64,000 bases of DNA from Girardinichthys multiradiatus (taxonomy: Eukaryota; Chordata; Actinopteri; Cyprinodontiformes; Goodeidae): positions 9,583,327 through 9,647,326 of the forward strand of contig NC_061817.1 of assembly GCF_021462225.1 (NCBI RefSeq), written 5' to 3'. The notes under the pieces are model-generated. The model did no database searches. It was not told the origin of the DNA and saw only the letters and a program-made list of their open reading frames with translations. Within the stretch, counting starts at the first letter, position 1. Every line of letters begins with the position of its first letter. The position numbers were made by a program, and so were the translations under genes. Below are positions 34,281-43,910 of this stretch, piece after piece.

Positions 34281-36373
34281 CCCACCTCCGGGAGAGCTTC
34301 GACCAGATCCCGGGGGATGTTGGAGACATAGAGTCCGAGTGGACCATGTTCTCCGCATCTATTGTTGATGCTGCTGCCCGTAGCTGCGGGCGTAAGGTCT
34401 GCGGTGCCTGTCGCGGCGGCAATCCCAGAACCCGGTGGTGGACACCGGCAGTAAGGGATGCTGTCAAGTTGAAGAAGGAGTCCTATCGGCTGTGGTTGGC
34501 TTGTGGGACTCCTGAGGCGGCTGACGGGTACCGTGAGGCCAAGCGTGCTGCGGCTGTGGCAGAGGCAAAAACTCGGGCCTGGGAGGAGTTTGGTGAGGCC
34601 ATGGAGAAGGACTACCGGTTGGCCTTGAAGAGATTCTGGCAAACCGTCCGGCGCCTCAGGAGGGGGAAACAGTGCTTCGCCAACACTGTTTATAGTGGGG
34701 GTGGGAGACTGCTGACCTCGACTGAGGACATTATAGGGCGGTGGAAGGAGTACTTCGAGGATCTCCTCAATCCTGCCATCACGCATTCCGTGGTGGAAAC
34801 AGAGGCTGGGGACTCGGGGTTGGACTCTTTCATCACCCAGGCTGAAGTCACCGAGGTGGTTAAAAAGCTCCGTGGTGGCAAGGCTTCGGGGGTGGATGAG
34901 ATCCGCCCTGAGTACCTCAAGTCTCTGGATGTTGTAGGGCTGTCATGGTTGACACGCCTCTTCAACATTGCGTGGCGGTCGGGGACAGTGCCTCTGGACT
35001 GGCAGACTGGGGTGGTGGTCCCCCTTCATAAGAAGGGGGACCGGAGGGTGTGTTCCAACTACAAGGGGATCACACTCCTCAGCCTCCCTGGTAAGTCCTA
35101 CTCCAGGGTATTGGAGAGGAGAGTCCGACCGATAGTCGAACCTCGGCTTCAGGAGGAGCAGTGTGGTTTTCGTCCCGGCCGTGGAACACTGGACCAGCTC
35201 TATACCCTCTAAAGGGTGCTCGAGGGTTCATGGGAGTTTGCCCAACCGGTTCACATGTGTTTTGTGGACCTGGAGAAGGCATTCGACTGTGTCCCTCGTG
35301 ATGCCCTGTGAGGTGTGCTCCAGGAGTATGGAATCGGGGGCCCTTTATCAGGGGCCATCCGGTCCCTGTACGAGCGGAGCAGGAGTTTGGTCCGCATTGC
35401 CGGCACTAAGTCGGACCTGTTCCCGGTGCATGTTGGACTCTGGCAGGGCTGCCCTTTGTCACCGGTCCTGTTCATAACTTTTATGGACAGGATTTCTAGA
35501 CGCAGCCACGGGCCGGAGGGGGTCTGGTTTGGGGACCAGTGGATTTCGTCTCTTCTTTTTGCAGATGACGTGGTCCTGCTGGCCCCCTCTATCCAAGACC
35601 TACAGCATGCGCTGTGGCGGTTCGTAGCCGAGTGTGAAGCGGCTGGGATGAGGATCAGCTCCTCCAAGTCTCAGGCCATGGTACTCGACCGGAAAAGGGT
35701 GGCTTGTCCTCTTCAGGTTGGAGGGGAGTTCCTGCCTCAAGTGGAGGAGTTTAAGTATCTTGGGGTCTTGTTCACGAGTGAGGGAAGAATGGAGTGGGAG
35801 ATCGACAGACGGATCGGTGCGGCTGCCACAGTAATGGGGGCGCTGTGCCGGTCCGTTGTGGTGAAGAGAGAGCTGAGCCGAAAAGCAAAGCTCTCGATTT
35901 ACCGCTCGGTCTACATTCCTACCCTCACCTATGGCCATGAACTTTGGGTCATGACCGAAAGAACGAGATCACGGATACAAGCGGCTGAAATGAGCTTCCT
36001 CTGTAGGGTGGCCGGGAACTCCCTTAGAGATAGGGTGAGGAGCTCGGCCATCCGGGAGGGGCTCGGAGTAAAGCCGCTGCTCCTCTACATCGAGAGGAGC
36101 CAGTTGAGGTGGCTCGGGCATCTATACCGGATGCCTCCTGGACGCCTTCCTCGGGAGGTGTTCCAGGCACGTCCCACCGGGAGGAGGCCCAGGGGACGGC
36201 CCAGGACACGCTGGAGGGACTATGTCTCTCGGCTGGCCTGGGAACGCCTTGGGCTCCTCCTGGAGGAGCAGGAGGAGGTGTCTGGAGAGAGGGACGTCTG
36301 GGTGTCTCTGCTGAGTCTGCTGCCCCCGCGACCCGGTCCCGGATAAGCAGAAGACGACGAGTACGAGTACGAG
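34281..36373 (+). mobile_element. 5'-truncated Rex3 (RTE-clade) LINE, 2.1 kb
   Basis: It starts within the 3' end of the endonuclease-coding region and continues through RT to a TACGAG-repeat tail (about 36357-36373). T-runs on both sides (34272-34280 and 36374-36382) are a probable 9-bp target duplication in poly-T. The RT core (about 35000-35465) contains the two conserved stretches that I recall as standard Rex3 PCR primer sites, which supports the family name. Its 3' 450 bp match the truncated copy at 21560-22046 closely, including the unusual tail. Confidence 0.95.
34346..36346 (+). pseudogene. Rex3 reverse transcriptase with two stops
   Basis: One frame spans the whole region and is closed only by TAA at 35210-35212 and TGA at 35309-35311. 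Motifs in order: GGNPRTRWWTPAVRDAVKLK, GGKASGVDEIRPEYLK, WQTGVVVPLHKKGDRR, NYKGITLLSLPGKSYSRVL, EEQCGFRPGRGTLDQLYTL then the first stop, HMCFVDLEKAFDCVPRDAL then the second stop, GLWQGCPLSPVLFITFMDRI, and the catalytic LLFADDVVLLAPS (35550-35588). The C-terminal part contains TYGHELWVMTERTRSRIQAA and ends LLPPRPGPG. In LYTL*R relatives have His or Arg, and in DAL*GVL they have Trp, so both look like point mutations. The APE endonuclease is almost wholly missing. Confidence 0.92.
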
Positions 36374-36382
36374 TTTTTTTTT

Positions 36383-37914
36383 ATATTCTTGAAAATAATT
36401 GGCTGTATGGAAAAAAGTAAAAAAAGCTAAAAACAAAAAGGAGATATGGAGGATACGTCGGGAGTCTCTACCAAGCTCTAACATGTAAACAGCAGACTCC
36501 CAGAAGGTCACCTCAGACTGAATGTAAAGAAAGGCTTTGCTGCAAAAGCACAGTCAGCAAAGCTCAAAGGAAATGCGGTTAAAGCTAACGTACAAAGAAA
36601 AAACAACCCTGCAGCAGACTGTCTAGGACTGTGATTTATCTTCAGCAGACAGAGTGGCCTGCTTCAGTTCACAATGACTGGTTTACTGGCTCAGTTAGTG
36701 ATTGGAAATCAAGCATATTACGTCCGAAGACTTAATTTAAAAGAGCACAAATGAGAAGAGCACAAACCCACTCAACATATAATTCTCAGTTGCACACCAC
36801 CAATTTTAGTATGTTGCATTGATAAGGGCTCTCCAACACACACACACACGAACCAAGAATCATTATAAATGCATGCAATCACCATAACACCATTTTTCCT
36901 GTGTTCAATTAATTTTGTTCTGGATGACCAGACTATCCATCCATCAGAATTTATATGCAGGGTGTCACCCACCTCCCTATCTGTAAGGGGATGTATTGAT
37001 TGGCCCATGTCAACATTTAATGAAGCAGTTTTCTCGCTTTTTTGTTCCTCTTAAATCTTGACTGAGATTTGAAAAAAAACCTAGGAGTTCTTTAAATCTG
37101 CAGTTTTTCTATGAATGAAAACTATTACAGGAAGTAAGATTAAGTACAGGTGCAATGAAAGCTGGATCTCTTTTAAAAGAGACTTCTGATCAACGAGGTT
37201 GACAGAGAATGCTAAATCAATGATAGATGAGTAGCACTGATGTTTTTTTAATTTTCTTTGTTATGTTGCCTCTAACTACTGAGGCAGGGTGCACTACTGA
37301 AGAGGAAACCAGCAGAAAACTAGTGACACCAGGCAGTAGATTTCCTGCCAGATAACAGCAGAAGCGATGGAGAAAGAGATTTAGATGGATAGAAGGGTTA
37401 TGAGAGTGTTCCTCCCTGGGAGGCTTCCACTTTAATTGAGTTTATGAAGCAGATTGATTGAGGACATCCATCTAGCAGTGCCGTGATCTCTATGGGACAC
37501 CGCCTTCATTCTCCTTCTCAATCTTTCACCTGATCTCGCTCTTCCACCTTTATTCCTCATCTATTCATCTCACTTACTGTCTTAGATTTCTTCTGACTCT
37601 TGCCTTCTTTCTGTCTATTTCTCTTCATTCCAAAGACACCTCCATCTCCCTGAGCCTCTTTTCAACTTTAACCCTCCAAAAGATTTTACCAAATCTAAAT
37701 AAGTCCAACGCAGTGCTGGGGTTTGGGGGTTGTGGTATGAGTGTGTGTGTGTGTTTGTGTGTATGTGCGGGGTTATATTGGTTCAGAGCAGCACCAGTTG
37801 AGTCTAATCAGAGCAACTAAGTTAAGTTACTGATCTATGTGTCTCTAGAACTTCCTGTTAAACATCACATCAGAGGTAGAGATAGCAGAGCTGGGCAGCA
37901 TATTCTGCTACTGC
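36383..37914. other. Unannotated DNA with short CA and GT runs
   Basis: Apart from (AC)n at about 36837-36849 and a GT-rich patch at 37740-37766, nothing was recognised. Confidence 0.4.
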
Positions 37915-38102
37915 TACTACTGCTCTACATTTACTCTCGCTCACTTAAAACTGTGCACATATATTTATATTATATTGTAGATATGTTTATACTGTTTAAT
38001 TTGTACTGTATTGCACCGACTACGCCAAAACAAATTCCTTGTATGTCCAAAAACGTACTTGGCAATAAAGCTTTTCTGATTCTGATTCTGATTCTGATTC
38101 TG
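37915..38102 (+). mobile_element. L2-type LINE 3'-end fragment
   Basis: The block from 'tactactgctctacattta' to the TGATTC repeats at 38076-38102 matches, in the opposite orientation, the 3' UTR of the L2 element at 13322-13510, with only scattered differences. Only the last 190 bp were inserted, an extreme 5' truncation. It shows that the tail repeat is a constant feature of this subfamily. Confidence 0.92.
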
Positions 38103-38884
38103 AGAAAGTTTTAAACACCAACAGGGTTGTGCAAGTCCACACTCCATCTCACTAGTTTTAAAACTTTGTTCACACAGATTAAAACTGCAACTGTTTTGCA
38201 AATCTCATTTGTGGTTGCTTTCTTTGAAAACAAAAAGATAGATCTAGGACATAAACAAGTATAGGTCAATTCCTGATTTTCTTATTTATGCACTCTTGAC
38301 ACTGTATTTTGGCCAGATTTGAAAAAACTCATTTTAATCTGAAGACATGCGTAACCTTGCTGTGCTTTTTATGCTTGGCCATCCTATCTCGAAGCAATTG
38401 CTACTGGTATCACATCTGCATTATTAATCTGCAGAATTCCAGCTTAAATATGGGAGATTTCAGCACCTCCAACATTAGTTAAAGGCTGAGTGTGGACAAG
38501 GAAAACAACCAGTTTTTCCTTTGCAGCCGGTGAGGAAGCAAATGAGTTGGGTTTACTGGACATAGTGCAGGACACTACTGAGTCTGTCATTTGTTCAATA
38601 CAGTAATTTACACCTTCCACAGCACTCTGTGCGCATATCTGTGCGGAGAGCTCAGTCTAAAAAATCTAATGCACACAAAATCCAGAAATCTTTCTCGCTT
38701 CATGAGAGCGGATCACTCTGAAGCGTTGAACCTGAAGTTGTTTTTTATAAGTTGTGATGCAACTATTAAAAAATTATTTTATTAACATTATACACCCTTT
38801 CTTCTCCTCCTCTTTGCCCCCCCTCGGCCAACACATGATGCCTGGGCTTCTATTTGAAAGCATGACAAATAAATTTTGCATGTC
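38103..38884. other. Unannotated DNA
   Basis: No recognised motif in about 0.8 kb. Confidence 0.4.
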
Positions 38885-39263
38885 ATCTGCAGCCTGAAAA
38901 ACTTCCTTTGGTCTCCTGGTGACCTGGGTTGTAGATGTTTAATTTGGCCCGAGGTCTTTCTGCATGGAGTTTGCATGTTCTCCCCGTGCATGCGTGGGTT
39001 CTCACCGGGTACTCCGGCTTCCTCCCACAGTCCATAGACATGCCAGTTAGGTTAATTGGTCACTCTAAATTGCCCTTAGGTGTATGAATGAGTGTGTGCA
39101 TGGTTGTTTGTGCGTTGCCCTGCGATGGACTGGCGACCTGTCCAGGGTGTACCCTGCCTTTCGCCCATAGACTGCTGGAGATAGGCACCAGCTCCCCCGC
39201 GACCCACTATGGAATAAGCGGCAGAAAATGACTGACTGACTGACTATATATATATATATATAT
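38885..39263 (+). repeat. Dispersed fish repeat (LINE/SINE 3' end) with AT tail
   Basis: The sequence includes 'ggagtttgcatgttctcccc', 'ggcttcctcccacagtccat', 'gatggactggcgacctgtcc' and 'ggagataggcaccagctccc', a block order I know as a very common fish interspersed repeat. It ends in 'ggaataagcggcagaaaatg', ACTG repeats and (AT)n (39245-39263), like the simple-repeat tails of non-LTR elements. A diverged minus-strand fragment is at 4685-4790. No ORF; the family name is uncertain. Confidence 0.75.
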
Positions 39264-39860
39264 AATATACTATTATGACATTTCATCTTATTCATCTACT
39301 ATAATTTGTGATTTGCCAGCTGCTACATGTTATTTGTGTAGCAGATTTACACAATTACACACACCTCCGCCCACACAAACTTAAACCTATTTTACCAGCT
39401 TGTTACCCTCAAGACTGCGTGCTGACAGCTGGTTTCACACATGACCAGATTGATGGAGCTGTTGATGGCCAGGCCTGCAGAGCTGCAGATGGATGCATGT
39501 GTGCTGTGTGTGTGTGTGTGTGGATGAGCCGGCTGGGCTGTATGGAGAGTTTTTTTTTGATTGCAGATTACAGACCAAGAGGAGGAGAGATATCCTAATT
39601 ACTTTTATCAGTTCCAGTTTCAGCTGTTTATATCTGTGTTTAGTCCTGCTGTAATTCACATAATTAACCATTCCAACAAGTAATTCAATTGTTGTCTCAC
39701 ACTAAATATAATACAGGAAAATCACACCTGGTCTAACCAAAATAACGAAATTCAGAATCCAAAACAAAGTAATAAACATATGCCTAAACTTCATACCTTC
39801 TGCATTAAGACAATACCAAATTTCCAACTGGCATATCTTATAATTGGAATGCTGAATGGG
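39264..39860. other. Unannotated DNA with a (TG)n patch
   Basis: A TG run at about 39504-39522 is the only feature seen. Confidence 0.4.
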
Positions 39861-40107
39861 TTTTCATCTGAATAGCTTGTGATAACAGAAAGAGAAAGTG
39901 AGAAAAATCCTTTTTGGTATGATTTTGGACATTTGTATCACTAATGTGGAAAAAAATTGCTTCACAATAATGGAGACAAAAAGCTTTTCATCTGAATAGC
40001 TTGTGATAACAGAAAGAGAAAGTGAGAAAAATCCTTTTTGGTATAATTTTGGACATTTGTATCACTAATGCGGAAAAAATGGCTTCACAATAATGGAGAC
40101 AAAAAGC
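39861..40107 (+). repeat. 124-bp tandem duplication
   Basis: 39861-39984 and 39985-40107 are copies starting ttttcatctgaatagcttgt and ending gagacaaaaagc. They differ at only a few positions (g/a in 'tatgatttt', t/c in 'atgtgg', and a one-base length change in an A-run). The unit has no coding or known repeat content. Confidence 0.95.
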
Positions 40108-40337
40108 TTTATTCTTTCAAAGAGTAATTGCACTGCCATTTTGTGCAGTTGGTATGAGATAATGACCAAGGTTGCCAGTGTGACTCTTGGTCATGTCTAC
40201 ATTTTATATGGCAGGATAATGGGGGGTTTTTATCGATGTCACTGAAGTCGCAGCCTCATTTTGAGTTCGCCATCTTGGGTGTCTCCGTATCGCTTCACAC
40301 TTTTCACAACATTGCAACACCAAATACGTTTTCGACC

Positions 40338-40478
40338 ATGGATAAGTATCTAGACTCGTTACAGCCTCCTGATAAGGCCATGTACCTCATAAAAATTGTG
40401 GTCATCAACAATGTGGATCCATATGTTGGTTTGTTTAGTGCAAATCTGGACGATTGGCCGCACATAATTTTTAGACAA
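40338..40478 (+). pseudogene. First exon of YqaJ-type transposon protein
   Basis: The ATG at 40338 is in excellent context (gaccATGG) and opens 47 codons ending exactly at CAA followed by gtaagt, a consensus donor (40479). The peptide has KYLDSLQPPDKAMYLIKI and VDPYVGLF...WPHI, resembling the N-terminal segment of fish proteins with SWIM and YqaJ-exonuclease domains encoded by mobile elements. An in-frame ATG in the terminal repeat (40236) could add 34 residues. The next exons are gone, so no nuclease domain is encoded. The family match is from memory of the sequence pattern. Confidence 0.6.
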
Positions 40479-40733
40479 GTAAGTATGCAACTATTTGTTT
40501 ATTACCACAACATAGGCAAACATTCATGGTAAGTTCAATATTGCCTTTTGTAAGATAATTAAATAATAGTTATATTACTAGATAATACATTTACAGCATA
40601 ACAGTAAAGGTAAATTGCAGCCTGAGTGCTGGGTGGCAGTGCCCAGCTCAGTATCAACTGATCAGCTCACGGTCTTAGCAGACTACTTTCCAGAATATTA
40701 TTACAATACATGTAGATGAATATTTTTATTTAC

Positions 40734-40950
40734 CTGTAACAAAATGTGCACTTCACAATTGGATGTGTGTGAGGTTCAGGCCGTCCAAATCCACCATGGA
40801 TATCCAATTCAGCCACAGTAGTCGACGTTGTGTACTCAATGCTTTTGTTTTCTCACACTGATTTTCTATCACGGCTGACAAACGATAGAATAAACGTTGG
40901 TCTTGACCACCACGTGCAGCACAACCCACAATTAAGAAAGTTTTCCCCAT
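40734..40950 (-). pseudogene. First exon of THAP-domain transposase
   Basis: From ATG at 40950 the minus strand reads MGKTFLIVGCAARGGQDQRL and on through RLSAVIENQCEKTKALSTQR, the pattern of a THAP zinc-finger domain used for DNA binding by several transposases. It ends at ACAG followed by gtaaat, a good donor. The C2CH ligands are damaged: the first Cys position is Phe or Leu, and the TGC expected near the end has become TGA, followed by 'SAHFVTG' instead of 'SDHFVTG'. The catalytic exons are absent. It cannot encode a working transposase. Confidence 0.75.
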
Positions 40951-41092
40951 GGTTAAATGAATGGTCCAGAGTTTTGCTTCACTGATTACGGTAAAACAAT
41001 GAAAACAGACTGCAGCTGCCACCCAAGATGACGTGACCGCGACATCATTTAGAAATCCCCCATTGTTCAATACAAGTTTTTTATTTTTATTT

Positions 41093-41985
41093 AGAGTGCC
41101 TTGCAAAATAATTCCGACTTCAATATTTTTTCACATTTTGGGATGTTTCAGTGTTACAACCACAAACTATTTTGTATTTTAAAGAGGTGAATGTGATAGA
41201 CCCACACATAGTAGAGTATCAATTGTGAAGTTGAAAGACAAGTATACATTGGTTTTTAAAACCATTGTTTTTTACAACCACCTTTTCATTCAACTGCAAC
41301 TAAACGTTCTTTAGAGTATGTCTCGACCAGCTTTGAACATCTAGAAAATATTTTGCTCATCCCTCTTTCAAAAATAACTCAAGCTCATTCAGATTGGATG
41401 AGCATTTGTGAACATCGATTTTGCCACAGAAGGATTTAGGTCTGGACTTTCACTAGACCATTTTAAAACCTGTTGCAGCTCTGGCTGTACATTTAAGTCC
41501 TGCTGCAAGGTTTACCTCTGCCCAAGTTTCAGATCTTTCAGATCAGCTACCCATCGGGTTTCTGTTTTTCTAGCTCCGCCCATCTTCCCATCAACTTCCC
41601 TTTCCCTGCTGAAGAAAAGCATCCACACCGCATGGTGCTGCCACTACCATGCTTTACAATGGGAACTCTTAGGGTAATGTCCATTGTAGTGCTACAAAAC
41701 TCAGTTTTGGTCTCATGTGACCAGAGCACCTTCTTCCACTGAAAATTTCTTTTCCTTTTCTTCGTAAGGAAACCAAATTTTATTTAGGAGTATCATGGTA
41801 AAAAGAGGTGATTACAGAGGCATGTCAAAATTTTCAGGTTTGTATTTTTATTTCTGAAATTGTTTTAAAATTTTTTAATGTCACGTATCTTTTTTCTTAC
41901 ACTTCGCAGTTACGTTCCACCTTGTGTTGGTTTATCAAATGATGTCCAGAATCCCAATAGAACACATTGAGTTTTGTGGCAAAAA
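41093..41985 (-). mobile_element. Tc1-like relic, internally deleted
   Basis: The left end 'agagtgccttgcaaaataat' is a form of the fish Tc1 terminus seen at 55124. The minus strand encodes MLWSHETKTEF and IVKHGSGSTMRCGCFSSAGK (41729-41547), clear remnants of the VLWSDETK and VKHGGGSIMVWGCFS catalytic blocks. The right part (to about 41985, 'cttgtgttggtttatcaaat') matches the opposite terminus region. The middle of the transposase is missing. Confidence 0.8.
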
Positions 41986-43499
41986 AATAAGAATAACTGT
42001 GCATTGACCTAACATTTAAAGGGCTTTATAGAGTTTTAGAGCAACTTATTTTACATTCACGTTAGGAAAGAAATCAACTTATATTTTTGACATGCCATTT
42101 GCCTGCTGATCCACCGACTCAACACTTTCTTTGCTCTCCACAGCTTCACTTCCTGCTGTGAGCTCCCCAGCAAACCACTTAATTAACTGGATTAACCTCC
42201 ACACTTCTGCAGCTCACACTCTGTGCCCACCTTTCTCCTGCAGCAGAAGACTTAAATCCCTATTTTTTCCCCCTGATTCCTCAACACTATCTCTTATTTC
42301 CTCTCCCCACAGCTACTGTTGCATTCTAATAGGTCTGCAGCGGTGCATCAGCCTCCCCCTCCTCATACGGATTGAAATGTCATCTCCTTTTTCTCTCAGA
42401 CATCTATTGTCCCCCACATTCTTCTCTGGGTATTATCAGGCATAGCGGCGTTCTTCTGATCATTCTCCTTGTGACTGTATTTCTTCAGAGAGGGAGTGTT
42501 TCCAGCACTCTTTCCTCCTCCTCTCGCCCCCTCTCCTCCTGTTTTTGCCTTTTGGTGTGTCCCCCCCCACTTCTCTCAGTTCTGTTATTATCTTCTGCAG
42601 TGAGTGGCAGCTGTTGTCTTATCAGGCTTTGTCAGGTGCTGGTTAAAATCCCTTCTCTGGGTGGGAGGCATAAAGGGGGGCATATAAAAGGCAAGCGTTC
42701 CATCCACATTGTAATAGGAGGAATAATGGATGGATTGAGGACATTTCACTGGACACACCGTCTGAAACAAAATTAGCCCGAGATCCACCTTCTGCTCAGT
42801 GTATCTTTATAGGGCCATCTATGTAAGTATCTATTGACAGGGGGAAATAAATACTTTACCTTTACTGTATCTGTTCAGCAAACACAGGCACTTTGTAACT
42901 GCATTAACTAATAGCTTTTTTCAGAAAACTTGAAGTAAGCACAGTTTTGTTACTGGCATTAGTTTGACTGCTGGATTATTCCTTCAACCCAAATGCTGGG
43001 TTTATAGTGCTGGGAAAGCAGGTAAGCTAAACGTCTACAAAAACTCCACATATTTATGACCAAAGGACTTGTTTCTACTGTCATAGTGTTGTCACTGCAT
43101 TTTAAGGAATGCTATGTTAGAATTGGGAATCAAGTTTAACCAGCAACAAAGTCTACAGTAAAGATTGGCGCTCTCGGACGGCTGTCTAAGGGGACAACCA
43201 TTTGGCAATCTCTAGGAGTAACATTGAAATGTGAATTTATTTTATTTCATTGGCTGTATAGTTGCAAATAGCCATGTTATACGTTTCTGTATAAAGGTTA
43301 TGCATTCTCATTATAAGGCAACATACCTGTGGGACAGGGACCAGATATATCCTTGAAAAATAATTAATTCACAGTGTTTTTCTGTAAAAAATGTGTGGTC
43401 TTATGTTCATATAACCTACATCTGCTGTTAAGCACATACCCCTGGCAGATTTAGGTTTAAAGTCATTTTCAAATTTAGGTACATGTTTCCACTTATTGG
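41986..43499. other. Unannotated, pyrimidine-rich DNA
   Basis: A C/T-rich stretch (about 42110-42600) supports long open frames in several registers, which is a composition effect. No domain or repeat recognised. Confidence 0.4.
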
Positions 43500-43910
43500 A
43501 AGTAATGTTCAAGTTTTGGATTGGCCCAGGTGGAGACCCGACTTGACTCTAAAGAGGTGATGGTAAGGAGGCCTTCCAACCTCAGAGACATGAAGTTCAT
43601 TGCCAAACATAAATTGTGGAAACAGCAGCGGAAAAGTCAAAAAGCTCGTCAGCAAATATAAGAAGGCTTTGACTGCTGTAACGTCCTACATTTTTCCATT
43701 GATTATTGAGAATAGTGTAAATAATTTTTGACGTGTTTTTTATAAAATGTAAATTAAAACATAATGGTTATTTTCTTAAAATGGACACTTTTACATAGTT
43801 TTATTTTCTTTGGAGACATGCCTCTCTCATTTCCTCTCAGAAAGAAACTTCTTGGCTGAATGAAAATACTTTTAAATTTAAATTTGCGTGGGGTTTGAAT
43901 AATTTATGGC
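43500..43910 (+). mobile_element. Tc1-like relic, 3' end
   Basis: The frame around 43630-43690 reads VKKLVSKYKKALTAVTS, matching the C-terminal tail of Tc1 transposases, preceded by RPSNLRDMKF-like residues. The following AT-rich block to about 43910 resembles the 3' non-coding part of such elements. No terminus is clear. Confidence 0.5.

Larger units (their letters stand above)
40219..41064. mobile_element. ISL2EU-like DNA transposon, internally deleted
   Basis: Imperfect inverted ends start aatgggggg (40219) and, on the other strand, aatggggga (41064). Both then contain 'gatgtc' and further in 'catcttgggtg'. From the left end a first exon of a YqaJ-partner-like protein reads inward (plus); from the right end a THAP-domain first exon reads inward (minus). 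Each ends at a good splice donor, and the two donors are only about 250 bp apart, so the central transposase and nuclease exons have been deleted. From memory, ISL2EU elements encode exactly this pair (THAP transposase and YqaJ-type nuclease). No clear target duplication was found. Family assignment is inferred. Confidence 0.7.

Noticed and set aside
42131..42776. Ser/Leu/Pro-rich open frames
   Set aside because: They follow a C/T-rich composition and have no motifs or coherent splice sites.
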